Shown: positions 51,395 through 60,864 of the stretch, piece by piece
How positions within the stretch are numbered: position 1 is the first letter of the stretch
Layout of the letters: each line of letters starts with the position of its first letter
NCBI RefSeq assembly: GCF_010726245.1
Contig: NZ_AP022561.1
Coordinates: 2,170,001-2,234,000 of the forward strand
DNA from: Mycolicibacterium aichiense
GTDB lineage: Bacteria; Actinomycetota; Actinomycetes; Mycobacteriales; Mycobacteriaceae
Length of the DNA stretch: 64,000 nt
Reading direction: 5' to 3'
The notes under the pieces: model-generated
Seen by the model: only the letters and a program-made list of their open reading frames with translations
What the model was told of the DNA's origin: nothing
Database searches by the model: none
Position numbers and translations under genes: made by a program

Positions 51395-53941
51395 ATGACT
51401 GAATCGTCCTTTCCCAGCGCGGACGGCATCGACCCGTGCGTGCGGGTCTACGGGACTCGGGTCCACAACCTGCGGGGTGTCGACGTCGCAGCACCGCGCG
51501 ACGCTCTGGTCGCGTTCACGGGCATCTCCGGGTCCGGCAAGTCGTCCCTGGCCTTCGGCACCATCTATGCCGAAGCTCAGCGCCGCTACTTCGAATCGGT
51601 CGCGCCCTACGCGCGCCGGCTGCTATTGCCCACCGGTGCACCCAAAGTCGATGACATCACCGGGCTACCCCCTGCGGTCGCACTGCAGCAGCGCCGGGGC
51701 TCGGCGACATCGCGGTCGACGGTCGGCACCGTCACCACCTTGTCGAACCTGCTCCGAATGTTGTTCTCCCGAGCCGGAACCTACCCGCCCGGGGCGACTG
51801 AACGATTGGACTCCGATGCGTTCTCACCGAACACAGCCGTCGGAGCATGCCCGGACTGCCACGGGTTGGGACGAATCCACCGGGTCACCGAAGAGACGCT
51901 GGTACCCGACCCGTCACTGACCATCCGGGAAGGCGCGGTCGCCGCATGGCCAGGCGCCTGGCAGGGGCAGAACCTGCGCGACATCCTCGTCACGCTGGGA
52001 TACGACATCGACAAGCCGTGGAAGAAACTTCCAAAGCGCCAACGCCATTGGATTCTGTTCACCGACGAACAGCCCACGGTGGAGATCGATCCGAGCCAAC
52101 ATCCCGTGCAGGCCGACTACTACTACAACGGCACCTTTTCCAGCGCCGAACGGCACGTCCGCCATACGCTGGCCAACTCGCAGAGCGCGATGATGCGCCG
52201 CCGCGTATTGCAGTTCGTCGACAGCATCGAGTGCCCGTTGTGCGGCGGTTCCGGGCTGCGACCGGAGGCGTTGCAGGTGACGTTCGCCGGACGCACCATT
52301 GCCGACTACATGGCGATGCCGTTGACCGATCTCGCGGAAACATTGCGTCCGACAGCTTCTCGGACCGATGCCGCAGCCGCGTACGAGTCGACGAACTCCG
52401 GTGAACTGACCGAAGTGGCGACGATGATTGCCGCCGACCTCGTCGCACGCCTGCAGGTACTCATTGATCTCGGCCTCGGTTATCTCACCCTTGCTCGCCG
52501 CACCCCGACGGTGTCGCCGGGCGAACTGCAGCGACTGCGGCTGGCCACTCAGTTGCGTGCCGGCTTGTTCGGCGTGCTCTATGTGCTTGACGAACCCTCG
52601 GCCGGCCTGCATCCCGCCGACGTCGAACCGCTCCTCGACGTCCTCGATCGGCTTCGCCGCGCGGGCAATTCTCTCTTCGTCGTCGAACACGACATGGACG
52701 TCGTCAGCCGCGCCGCTTGGATCGTCGACGTGGGGCCCGGGGCCGGGGAGTGCGGCGGCGACGTGCTGTACAGCGGGCCGGTGCCGGGCCTGGCCCAGGT
52801 CGAGAAGTCGGTCACCCGTAGGTACCTCTTCGAAGGGGCCGCGCGGCAGTCTCGACCGCTGCGCACGCCGTCCGAGTGGCTGCGGCTGCGCGGGATCCGG
52901 TTCCACAATCTGAAAGACCTCGACGTCGATGTGCCGCTCGGCGTGTACTCCGCCGTCACCGGAGTGTCCGGATCGGGCAAGTCGACGCTCGTCGTCAAAG
53001 TTCTCGGCGATGTCGTGCGCAGCCACCTCGGCGCGGCACACGCCGCCGAGCCCGCAGAACCCATCGACGACGAAACTGATAGTGGCATAGTCGATCTCGA
53101 TCATGATGCGAGCATCGGCGTGACAGCAGTGGGTGTCGAAGAGATCAGCAGGCTGGTATCGGTCGACCAGCGCCCGATCGGACGCACGCCGCGCTCGACG
53201 CTGGCGACCTACACCGGCTTGTTCGATGCCGTCCGCCGCGAGTTCGCCGCGACTCCGAAGGCCCGTCGCCGCGGGTGGACGGCAGGCAGGTTCTCGTTCA
53301 ACGTGGCTGAAGGTCGCTGCTCCACCTGCCAGGGGGAGGGATTCGTATCCGTTGAATTGTTGTTCCTGCCAGGCACGTACGCCACCTGCCCGGCATGCAA
53401 GGGCGCGCGCTACTCCGATGAGACACTCGACGTGCGCTATCGCGACCGGACCATCGCCGACGTGCTCGCGATGACCGTCGACGAGGCATCGGAGTTCTTG
53501 GCCGACGTGGCGAGCGCCGCGCGGAGCCTGACCACCCTGCGAGAGGTCGGCCTGGGGTATCTCCGACTCGGACAGCCTGCGACCGAGCTGTCCGGTGGCG
53601 AGGCGCAGCGGATCAAACTCGCCTCCGAACTGCAGCGACCCCGGCGAGGGCACACTCTGTACGTGCTCGATGAGCCGACCACCGGCCTGCACCCCGCCGA
53701 TGTGGATCTGCTTGACCGCCAACTGCACCGCCTGGTCGACGCCGGCAATACCGTTGTGGTGGCCGAACACGATATGCGGATGGTCGCAGGGGCGGACTGG
53801 GTGATCGACTTAGGACCGGGAGCCGGCAGCTCCGGCGGTCGGGTCGTCGCGGCGGGCCCGCCCGAGGACGTGGCGCGTGCGCCAGACAGCCGCACGGCAC
53901 CGTTTCTGGCGAAGCGACTGGCGCCATCGGCTACGAGATGA
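51395..53941 (+). CDS. UvrA-like ABC ATPase (UvrA2-type)
   Basis: An 848-residue protein with two ABC ATPase halves. First half: Walker A ISGSGKSSLAFGTIY and a degenerate signature VSPGELQRLRLA; second half: VSGSGKSTLVVK and full signature LSGGEAQRIKLASEL, then LDEPTTGLHPAD. Zinc-finger pairs CPLCGGSG and CSTCQGEG...CPACKGAR are present. It is about 110 residues shorter than UvrA and appears to lack the UvrB-binding insertion, as in UvrA2 proteins linked to drug tolerance. Function as an excision-repair or resistance factor is inferred. The neighbours give no further clue. Confidence 0.85.
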   Translation: MTESSFPSADGIDPCVRVYGTRVHNLRGVDVAAPRDALVAFTGISGSGKSSLAFGTIYAEAQRRYFESVAPYARRLLLPTGAPKVDDITGLPPAVALQQRRGSATSRSTVGTVTTLSNLLRMLFSRAGTYPPGATERLDSDAFSPNTAVGACPDCHGLGRIHRVTEETLVPDPSLTIREGAVAAWPGAWQGQNLRDILVTLGYDIDKPWKKLPKRQRHWILFTDEQPTVEIDPSQHPVQADYYYNGTFSSAERHVRHTLANSQSAMMRRRVLQFVDSIECPLCGGSGLRPEALQVTFAGRTIADYMAMPLTDLAETLRPTASRTDAAAAYESTNSGELTEVATMIAADLVARLQVLIDLGLGYLTLARRTPTVSPGELQRLRLATQLRAGLFGVLYVLDEPSAGLHPADVEPLLDVLDRLRRAGNSLFVVEHDMDVVSRAAWIVDVGPGAGECGGDVLYSGPVPGLAQVEKSVTRRYLFEGAARQSRPLRTPSEWLRLRGIRFHNLKDLDVDVPLGVYSAVTGVSGSGKSTLVVKVLGDVVRSHLGAAHAAEPAEPIDDETDSGIVDLDHDASIGVTAVGVEEISRLVSVDQRPIGRTPRSTLATYTGLFDAVRREFAATPKARRRGWTAGRFSFNVAEGRCSTCQGEGFVSVELLFLPGTYATCPACKGARYSDETLDVRYRDRTIADVLAMTVDEASEFLADVASAARSLTTLREVGLGYLRLGQPATELSGGEAQRIKLASELQRPRRGHTLYVLDEPTTGLHPADVDLLDRQLHRLVDAGNTVVVAEHDMRMVAGADWVIDLGPGAGSSGGRVVAAGPPEDVARAPDSRTAPFLAKRLAPSATR

Positions 53942-53952
53942 AGAGGTCCGCC

Positions 53953-54594
53953 CTACCGGGGTGGCTGGCTTGTTTCGGTAGATACCAGTGCCGCCATCCG
54001 CGGATAGATAATCGCCGGACCGAGCCATCGAGTAATGAAGCGCCGCAGTTCGATTCCTTGCAGCGGCCGTTGGCCAGGATCGATCAGGATGGATTGCACG
54101 GTGCGAAGCGTCATTTCGGCGAGTTCGGCCAATGCGGTGCTGTCGTAGCCGTGCAGGGCCCAATCCACATCGAGGCGGCGGAACACCGACAGACAGAATG
54201 TGGTTGCGGTCTGCGACGTCAGTGACGTGACGGCTTCACCGTCATGGCGCTGCGTTAGCAGGTTCTCCAGCTGTGGATCGCCGGCGAGCTTCTCGATGCC
54301 GAACGACAAGCTTTCGACGATCGCAGTCACCGGGTCTTTGAGCCCGCTGGCGTGCTGGATCACCTGGTCGATGAACCCGTCGACCGCACGCATTGCACTG
54401 GCCATGAGTAGCGCATCGCCGTTGGGGAAGTAGCGGTACACCGTCTGACGCGTGACCCCGAGCGTGCGGGCCACGTCGGCAATGCGTATCACTGAACCGT
54501 TCTCGGCGACCACCTGGTCCACGGCGTCCAGTATCCGGGCGATCGCCTCCTCGTCCGAGGCGGGCGTCACGCCTGCCCAACCTCGGCTACGCAT
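53953..54594 (-). CDS. TetR-family transcriptional regulator
   Basis: A 213-residue regulator with the TetR N-terminal HTH (ILDAVDQVVAENGSVIRIADVARTLGVTRQTVYRYFPN) and an all-helical ligand-binding C-terminal part. Its ATG lies 8 bases inside the end of the P450 gene upstream, so it is co-transcribed with that P450 and probably controls it. No clear palindrome was found before the P450 gene. Confidence 0.85.
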   Translation of the reverse strand: MRSRGWAGVTPASDEEAIARILDAVDQVVAENGSVIRIADVARTLGVTRQTVYRYFPNGDALLMASAMRAVDGFIDQVIQHASGLKDPVTAIVESLSFGIEKLAGDPQLENLLTQRHDGEAVTSLTSQTATTFCLSVFRRLDVDWALHGYDSTALAELAEMTLRTVQSILIDPGQRPLQGIELRRFITRWLGPAIIYPRMAALVSTETSQPPR

Positions 54595-55840
54595 TCGTTG
54601 TCGCCAACATGTCGACGTCGAACTCGATGGGAAGTGTTGTCGGGCCAGTCATTCCGAGGACGGATTTCCACGGGGCCGGACCGGCGCGGTGGGGTGCGGG
54701 CAGACGGCGGGTGAGGACGACGAGTGCTTCGGCCAACTCCCGGCGCGCCAGATTGGCCCCGAGGCAGTAGTGCGCCCCGCCGCCGAAGGTCAGAATCGCC
54801 GGGACATCCTTGCGTGAGATGTCGAACCGGTCGGCGTCGTCGTAGATCGCCGGATCACGATTGGCCACAAAGGTATTGGCGAACACGAAGGTCCCCGCCG
54901 GGAACAGATAGCCGCCGAATTCGGCATCCTCGACGGCGGCCCGGGGCACGATGCAGGCCGCAGGCGAGTGGCGCATGCTCTCCTCGACCGCCTGCATCGC
55001 AAGCTCAGGTTGTTCACCCAGTCTCGCCCACTGATCGGGATGCTCGCAGAGCACCTGCACCGACGCAGCCAATTGGTTTCGCGTCGTGTCGGTCCCCGCC
55101 ATCAGAAAGCCGGCCACCAGTCCGCGGAGCTCGTCGAGATTCAGACGATCGCCGTCGCTTTCGGCGCGGATGAGCTCGGAGAGCAGGTCGTCGGTCAGAT
55201 TGGTTCGGCGGGCAGCGACCATGTCGTCGACGTAGGCGTCGAGTTCGCCCCACGCGCGCATGATCTCAGACTCGTCGAAGTTGGCATCTGGCTGGAAGTT
55301 GAAGGCCTTGAAGATCTGCTCGGTCCAATCCGAGAACAGCTGCCAGTCCTCTGACGGCGCACCTATCAGCGCGCACATGATCGGAGTGGGGTAGGGCCGT
55401 GCGATGTCGGTCACGACATCACAGCGGCCGGCGTCCATCACCCGATCGATCAGACCGTTGACCACATCGTGAATCGTGTCGGTAAGACGTGACGTGGCGC
55501 GAGGTGTGAACGCCTTGGACACCAGTTTGCGCAACCTCACGTGCGGTGCGCCGTTCAGCCCCAGGAGGCTGGTCGCCAGCTTGTCGAACAACGGACCTGA
55601 CGTGATGCCCTGCGCTGCGAGTGTAATGCCGGGAGGTAGACGGAATCGGTTGTCGCGCAGTATTTCACGGGTCAGCTCGTAAGACAGGATTTCCGGGCCG
55701 AGGGGCCCGATGGCAATCGGCGCACGGGATTGTGCAGCCCGAAGATCATCGAAGATGTCGTCGGGCGTGGCGTCCAGCTCGTAACTGAACGTGGGCAGGC
55801 CAGCGTCGAACACATTGGGGGCAGTGCTGTTCACGGACAT
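54587..55840 (-). CDS. Cytochrome P450
   Basis: A 417-residue soluble bacterial P450. Seen: I-helix AGTDTTRNQLA (about residue 245), ESMRHSP (ExxR) near residue 290, and the haem loop FGGGAHYCLGANLARREL with the axial Cys (about residue 362). The family uses ferredoxin and a reductase to insert one O atom from O2. Substrate is unknown. I chose ATG 55840; the frame is open upstream to 55951. A TetR gene overlaps its 3' end. Confidence 0.88.
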   Translation of the reverse strand: MSVNSTAPNVFDAGLPTFSYELDATPDDIFDDLRAAQSRAPIAIGPLGPEILSYELTREILRDNRFRLPPGITLAAQGITSGPLFDKLATSLLGLNGAPHVRLRKLVSKAFTPRATSRLTDTIHDVVNGLIDRVMDAGRCDVVTDIARPYPTPIMCALIGAPSEDWQLFSDWTEQIFKAFNFQPDANFDESEIMRAWGELDAYVDDMVAARRTNLTDDLLSELIRAESDGDRLNLDELRGLVAGFLMAGTDTTRNQLAASVQVLCEHPDQWARLGEQPELAMQAVEESMRHSPAACIVPRAAVEDAEFGGYLFPAGTFVFANTFVANRDPAIYDDADRFDISRKDVPAILTFGGGAHYCLGANLARRELAEALVVLTRRLPAPHRAGPAPWKSVLGMTGPTTLPIEFDVDMLATTNA

Positions 55841-56104
55841 CGAGGCTCCAACTTCCCATCGCACCGGACGCTCGGACAGATATACCGAAAGCGTATGACC
55901 ACCGCTCCCGGACGTCAATGTGGGCGCACATAGTGCCAGTTGAAGGTGCATACCGGAGTTCTAGCGTCATACGCGTCTTGCTGAAATGTCCGTGTCGCAG
56001 GCATCGCGGCGCGTACCGGCTCCACCTGGGCGCAGCACAAGAATGGGGTCCGCCAATCTGGCGAACCCCATCCGTGGCGTCGACCCGTAGGCCGGCAAAC
56101 TCGA

Positions 56105-56389
56105 TTAGCCGTGCGGCGCCTCAGAAATCTTGGTGTCTTCCTTGCCAAGCGTCTGGCAGTACACCGTGACCGACGTCTTGGTGGCAGTGATCTCCAGGTT
56201 CGCCGGGTCCTGCCCGCTCTTGTCCTTGAGCATCTTGCTGACTTCGTCGTTCTGCTTCTTCTCGTCTTGAGTGAGGAAGTCCTTGCACTTGGTGTCGCCG
56301 CCGGTGTTCACCACCTCCGAGGCCGAGCAGCCGCTCAGGACGGCTGCCGCCGCCGATGCCGCAAGGACGGGGTACACGATTCGCTTCAC
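56105..56389 (-). CDS. DUF4333-type lipoprotein
   Basis: A 94-residue protein with a lipoprotein signal (LAASAAAAVLSGCSAS, lipobox LSGC, Cys near residue 22) and a DUF4333-like domain: CKDFLTQDEKKQNDEVSKML and TSVTVYCQTLG with two cysteines. Such proteins are common in mycobacterial envelopes and have no assigned function. I chose GTG 56389 with AGAGAGG upstream. Confidence 0.75.
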   Translation of the reverse strand: MKRIVYPVLAASAAAAVLSGCSASEVVNTGGDTKCKDFLTQDEKKQNDEVSKMLKDKSGQDPANLEITATKTSVTVYCQTLGKEDTKISEAPHG

Positions 56390-56482
56390 TGGGAACCTCT
56401 CTCGTTGGGAACAGCACGCAGATAATTCACAGATTTGCCCGATTTGAAACCCGGACGCCGGCTTCACCTGCCCGTCGCGGTG

Positions 56483-56920
56483 TCAGTCGAGATCGGCAAG
56501 CGCCTGGCGAGCGGCTTCCAGTTCCGCCTCGAGTGCGGCGACCCTGGCGGCCTGCTCAGAGCGCGCCTCCTCGATGACCTCGTCGATCGGCGTCGCCAGA
56601 TCCTGATGCAGTTCCTTGGCCGCCCGGGACACAGCGGCGGCCGCGACGGCGAGATTGCGGGCCACGTACGTGGTGCCGCGCTTGAGCTCGGCTCGCCACT
56701 CGCCGTCGGCCGTACCGGTGACCGTGAGGGTGAGTTCGAGCGTCTTGGTCTTCTTCCCGGCTTTTTTGGCCGGCGCTTTTGCGGGCTCGGTGGACTCGGA
56801 TGGCGCGGGCGCCACCGAGGTCTCGGCCGGCGTCGTGTCGATCGGGCGAAGCAACACCTCGGGCATGTCAGCGTGGGCAGACGGTGCTTCGGTTGCCTGG
56901 GTGTCTAGAGTCGTGGTCAC
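56483..56920 (-). CDS. DUF6319-like protein
   Basis: A 145-residue soluble protein. After a Thr/Ala/Pro-rich and Lys-rich linker (residues 1-60, with KAPAKKAGKKTK) comes a compact beta segment (LELTLTVTGTADGEWRAELKRG) and a long helix (VIEEARSEQAARVAALEAELEAARQALADL) likely to be a coiled coil. This layout fits a mycobacterial family of unknown function (DUF6319). AGGAGG precedes GTG 56920. Confidence 0.7.
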   Translation of the reverse strand: MTTTLDTQATEAPSAHADMPEVLLRPIDTTPAETSVAPAPSESTEPAKAPAKKAGKKTKTLELTLTVTGTADGEWRAELKRGTTYVARNLAVAAAAVSRAAKELHQDLATPIDEVIEEARSEQAARVAALEAELEAARQALADLD

Positions 56921-57045
56921 GTCGAGTTCCTCCTGAACAACATTCGCAGCGGCTTGCAAGTGCCACCAGTAGAACATACGTTCGATGAATGGCAAAGCGA
57001 TCCGCGGGGCATGTCGCCGGGCAGGATGGTCGACTGATCGGCGAA

Positions 57046-58401
57046 TTACGTTGTTGCTGCCGTGTTTTCGTGACCGACGCGAGTGTGGGGTGTTCGCCGT
57101 CCGGTCACCGTGATCCGGGCACCCTGCTCGGGCGTGAGAATGACGTGCTTGACCCGCTGCCGTTCACCGCGTTCCGACGTCGTCGCCAGCTCCACCCGCT
57201 GCAGCACCTCACGCAGGACCACCCGCATTTCGGCCATCGCGAACGTCGCACCCAGGCACCTGCGGGCCCCGCCACCGAACGGCAGCCATGTCGTCGGGCT
57301 CAGCGTCGCCCCGATCATCCGATCGGGGTCGAAGCGGTCGGCGTCCGGATAGATCCGGTCGTCGGAATGCACCAGTCCCACTCCGGGTGCAACCATCACA
57401 CCGGCGGGCAACAGATGCCCGGCGATCTCTACGGGCTGCGTCAGGATCCGGCCGACATCGAAGACCACCGGTCGGCTACGCAGCGTCTCCTTGGCCACCG
57501 CGTCCAGGTACTCGTCGTCACCCGTCTCGGCGGCCCGCACCGCTTTGGCCAGCGCCGCGGGATGGCGGCTCAACCGCTCCAAGGCCCAGGCCAGCCCGGT
57601 CGCAGTGGTGTCGTGCCCCGCGACGAGCAAGGTCATCAGCTGGTCGCGCAACTCCGCGTCGGTCATCGACCGGCCTGCCTGATCGGCAGCGCGCACCAGC
57701 ATGGCCAGCGCGTCGGTTCGGACGGCCAGGTCGGGGTCGGCACGGCAGTCCGCGATCTCGGCGTACAGCAGCCGGTCGGCTTCCTCGATGCGGCGGCGCA
57801 CCCCACGCCACGGCAGCCGCTGCTGCAGGCTGGGCGTCCCGATGGCCAGCAACTCGAACGCCGACAGGTTCAACAATCGCGGGAGGACCTCGCGCAGAGC
57901 GGCCAGCCGGGCCGGATCACTGGCGCCGATCACCAGCCGCATGATCACTTCGAGCGTTATCTGAGACATCTTCGGGGCCACCGGGAACGCAGTGCCCACC
58001 GGCCAGTCGGCGATGTTGGCCGCCGCGATCTCGGCCATCACCTTGGTCTGGCGCGCCACCGCGTCGCGGTGGAACGGTTCCAGCATCAGCCGCCGACGGT
58101 CGCGGTGTACCTCGTCGTCGACGACGAGTACCGAGGCCGGCCCCAGCAGGCCAGACAGCATCGAGTTCGCCTCGCCCGCATGGTAAATCGCGGGATCGCC
58201 GGCGAACACCTGCTTGATATCGGCCGGATCGTCGAGGTACACCAGAGTGCCCATCCCGGCGATCCGCAGGGTGAACGTGTGGCCGTAGCGGCGCCGGCAC
58301 GCCGAGACGAATCGCGGCCAGTAGCGCAACATCAGCATGGCTTGGACCACGGGTGGAAGCGCAGGACCTGGCGGCAGCGTCGACGCCGTCTTATTAGACA
58401 T
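57046..58401 (-). CDS. Cytochrome P450 (CYP135/138-like)
   Basis: A 451-residue P450 of the class seen in mycobacterial CYP135/CYP138: N-terminal LPPGPALPPVVQAML, I-helix LVAGHDTTATGLAWALERL, ETLRSRPVVFDVGR (ExxR) and haem loop FGGGARRCLGATFAMAEM. It has no clear membrane anchor. Substrate unknown; relatives may act on fatty acids or terpenoids. It is divergent from the GAF-PP2C phosphatase; a short inverted repeat lies 16 bases before its start. Confidence 0.87.
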   Translation of the reverse strand: MSNKTASTLPPGPALPPVVQAMLMLRYWPRFVSACRRRYGHTFTLRIAGMGTLVYLDDPADIKQVFAGDPAIYHAGEANSMLSGLLGPASVLVVDDEVHRDRRRLMLEPFHRDAVARQTKVMAEIAAANIADWPVGTAFPVAPKMSQITLEVIMRLVIGASDPARLAALREVLPRLLNLSAFELLAIGTPSLQQRLPWRGVRRRIEEADRLLYAEIADCRADPDLAVRTDALAMLVRAADQAGRSMTDAELRDQLMTLLVAGHDTTATGLAWALERLSRHPAALAKAVRAAETGDDEYLDAVAKETLRSRPVVFDVGRILTQPVEIAGHLLPAGVMVAPGVGLVHSDDRIYPDADRFDPDRMIGATLSPTTWLPFGGGARRCLGATFAMAEMRVVLREVLQRVELATTSERGERQRVKHVILTPEQGARITVTGRRTPHTRVGHENTAATT

Positions 58402-58416
58402 GAGTCCAGTATAGGA

Positions 58417-58428
58417 AGACAGTTGTCT
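58417..58428. promoter_or_regulatory. Short inverted repeat (AGACA-GT-TGTCT)
   Basis: Perfect 5-base arms with a 2-base centre, 16 bases upstream of the P450 start in the 120-base divergent region with the phosphatase gene. Possible repressor site; small size makes chance likely. Confidence 0.3.
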
Positions 58429-58520
58429 CGAGTCCCCGATATAGCGAAAACCCGCGGTCGGCGCGACGTGGCCGACACGCGTAGGGTTGGTACGTCAACT
58501 AGCCGGACGGCCGAAAGCCC

Positions 58521-59813
58521 ATGGTGACCACTGATTTCAGTTCACGCAGCAGCGCAGACGCGGAAGCCGAACGACTGCGGGCCCTGCGTCGTTACGCGAT
58601 TCTTGACACCGCACCCGACGCGGCGTTCGACCGCATCGCCCGCGTGGCTGCCCGCTCGTTGGACAAGCCCATGGCGTCAATCACCTTCGTCGACGAGGAC
58701 AGGATCTGGTTCAAAGCGGCGTACGGCGTGGAGGGCCTTACCGAGATCCCGCGCGATGCCGGGCTGTCCAGCCTGGCGATCGGCGACCACCGGACCTATG
58801 TGGTTCGCGATACCCTCGCCGATCCGTACGTATCCCGAAACCCCAGCGTCGCAGGCGAATTCGGGATCCGATTCTATGCTGCCGCGCCCGTGACGACCGA
58901 CGACGGGCATCAGCTGGGAACGGTCAGTGTTCTCGACTCCGAGCCGGGTGACGTCACCGACGACCAGCTGGCCACCCTGGAAGACCTCGCCGCGATCGTG
59001 ATGAAGGCTCTCGAGCTGCGACTCTCGGCGCTGACGACCGTGCGTGCCGAACGCGAACTGCGCGACACCGCCCAGGAGTACGCCTCGGTGCTGCAACGCG
59101 CACTGCTGCCGTCTGCGCTGCCTTCGATCCCCGGTCTGTCGATGGCCGCGCACTATCACCCGGCCGCCTCCGGCCGGGTGGGCGGCGACTTCTACGACGT
59201 GTTCGGCGTGGCTCGTGACGAGTGGGCCTTCTTTCTCGGTGATGTCGAGGGGCATGGCGCGCCCGCGGCGGCGGTCACCGCACTGGTCCGCCACACCCTG
59301 CGTGCGGCGGCTCTGCACTACGACGACCCGACCGACGGCCTCGACGAGCTCAATGCGGCGCTGATCGCCGATGCGGGAGAACGTCGATTTTGCACAGTCT
59401 TGTCCGGCAAGCTACGGCCCGAAGCCGACGGCTTCCGGATCACCCTGGCGACCGGGGGACACCTGCCCGCCCTGCTGCTGGATCGCGACAGTGGATCGAT
59501 CCGTCCGGTTCGCTCATCCGGTGGAATGTTGATCGGTGCCGTCGCAGACGCGACGTTCGACGCGTGCGAGACGTTGCTGGGGCCGGGCCAAACCCTGCTC
59601 CTCTATACCGACGGGATCGTGGAGGCCCGGCCCGACGGGCACACCACCTTCGGTGAATCGGCGTTGCGGCTTTTTCTGGCTGAGCGGGTCGCACTGCCGG
59701 CGACCCAGCTGGTGGCCGAGTTGGCGGAATTGGTCGCTGTACTGCGGCCCGACGACGACGTGGCGTTCCTGGCGTTGACCGTCATTGACGCATCCGATGG
59801 CGCGGTGCGTTAG
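58521..59813 (+). CDS. GAF-domain PP2C (SpoIIE-type) phosphatase
   Basis: A 430-residue protein with a GAF sensor domain (about residues 25-165) and a SpoIIE/RsbU-type PP2C phosphatase (about 200-425). Metal-binding motifs are seen: VGGDFYDVF, GDVEGHGAPAAA and TDGIVEARPDG. Such phosphatases dephosphorylate STAS anti-anti-sigma factors. The STAS and anti-sigma kinase genes follow at 59971 and 60391, so the three are likely one partner-switching pathway. GAF ligand unknown. Confidence 0.88.
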   Translation: MVTTDFSSRSSADAEAERLRALRRYAILDTAPDAAFDRIARVAARSLDKPMASITFVDEDRIWFKAAYGVEGLTEIPRDAGLSSLAIGDHRTYVVRDTLADPYVSRNPSVAGEFGIRFYAAAPVTTDDGHQLGTVSVLDSEPGDVTDDQLATLEDLAAIVMKALELRLSALTTVRAERELRDTAQEYASVLQRALLPSALPSIPGLSMAAHYHPAASGRVGGDFYDVFGVARDEWAFFLGDVEGHGAPAAAVTALVRHTLRAAALHYDDPTDGLDELNAALIADAGERRFCTVLSGKLRPEADGFRITLATGGHLPALLLDRDSGSIRPVRSSGGMLIGAVADATFDACETLLGPGQTLLLYTDGIVEARPDGHTTFGESALRLFLAERVALPATQLVAELAELVAVLRPDDDVAFLALTVIDASDGAVR

Positions 59814-59970
59814 CCTGGCACGGTCGGCCCGGTAGGATTTTGGGCGAAGACAACGCGTCGTAAGCAGATCGACGCAAAGAGCTAGTAAGTTCTTGCCAGG
59901 TTCAGACGGAAGCCTCGCAGGCGTTTGTGATTGCGAGCGTGCCGTCCGGCGCGCGTAGTGAGGTGAACTT

Positions 59971-60360
59971 TTGGACGAACAAGCCACTGCCACCACCGGC
60001 ACGACCACTGCGGCCAACACAGGCTGCGTGATCAACGAGGAGTGGTTCGGGCGGACGGTCGTCATATCTGCTGCCGGCGTGGTCGACATGCTGACCTCTC
60101 CTCAACTCGAGGCCAGCATCACCGCCTCGCTGACCAAGAACCCGGCCGCCATCATCGTCGACCTGTCCGATGTCGACTTCCTGGCTTCGGCAGGTATGGG
60201 CGTTCTCGTCGCCGCCCGCGACAAGGCGTCGGCGGAGATCGGCTTCGGTGTCGTGGCCAGCGGGCCCGCCACAAGCCGGCCGCTCAAATTGGTCGGCCTC
60301 GCCGACATCATCGGCCTCTACGCAACATTGGATGAGGCGCGCGCCGCACTTGGTGAGTAA
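59971..60360 (+). CDS. STAS anti-anti-sigma factor
   Basis: A 129-residue STAS protein (RsbV/SpoIIAA type). The conserved phosphorylation loop DVDFLASAGMGVLVAA carries the Ser that the anti-sigma kinase modifies. The start is TTG 59971, with GAGGTG upstream; no ATG or GTG fits better. It lies between the PP2C phosphatase and the anti-sigma kinase, so phosphatase-driven release of a sigma factor is the likely role. Confidence 0.85.
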   Translation: MDEQATATTGTTTAANTGCVINEEWFGRTVVISAAGVVDMLTSPQLEASITASLTKNPAAIIVDLSDVDFLASAGMGVLVAARDKASAEIGFGVVASGPATSRPLKLVGLADIIGLYATLDEARAALGE

Positions 60361-60390
60361 TTCTCGGAAGTTGGGTATAAGAGCTTTGCC

Positions 60391-60861
60391 ATGACGACAC
60401 CGAGTTACCCCAGTCACACAGCCGACGGTGACCGCTTCGCGCGCAACGATGTCGTCGCTGATGCGCACAACGCAGCCATGGTTCGCGACGAGTTCGCGAC
60501 CTGGCTGCGGGCCTGCGGAGATATCGATCGAGTTCGGTTCAGCGACGTCGTGCTAGCGGTCAACGAAGCGCTGGCCAATACGGCCGAGTTTGCCTACCTG
60601 CTCAAGGGCGGGGTCGGCACCATCGACCTGGAGGCGGTGCGCGACGGCGACACCCTGACGGTCACGATTGCCGATCAAGGTCAATGGCGGGAGTCCACTC
60701 CCGCCACGCAGAGCCGCACGCGCGGTCGGGGCATCCCGCTGATGCGTGCGCTCGCCGATGACGTCACCATTGATTCTTCGGCGTTGGGCACCACCGTGTG
60801 CCTGCGCTTCGAGCAGGTTCACGCCGTCCAGGAATCCGACGACGACGCCCGAGTCGGATAG
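60391..60861 (+). CDS. RsbW-type anti-sigma factor / serine kinase
   Basis: A 156-residue GHKL ATPase: N-box VVLAVNEALANTAEFAY, G1 box IADQGQW, G2-like GRGIPLMRALADDV. RsbW proteins hold a sigma factor in an inactive complex and phosphorylate the STAS antagonist. It is third in the phosphatase-STAS-kinase set. No sigma factor gene is beside it; a SigF-type target is usual in mycobacteria but is not shown here. It converges on the DUF35 gene with three bases between stops. Confidence 0.87.
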   Translation: MTTPSYPSHTADGDRFARNDVVADAHNAAMVRDEFATWLRACGDIDRVRFSDVVLAVNEALANTAEFAYLLKGGVGTIDLEAVRDGDTLTVTIADQGQWRESTPATQSRTRGRGIPLMRALADDVTIDSSALGTTVCLRFEQVHAVQESDDDARVG

Positions 60862-60864
60862 CCC

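Noticed and set aside
51914..53770. A 618-codon open frame antisense to the UvrA-like gene
   Set aside because: It is a GC-rich shadow frame with His/Gln/Arg/Gly-biased composition and no domain; the plus-strand UvrA motifs explain the sequence.
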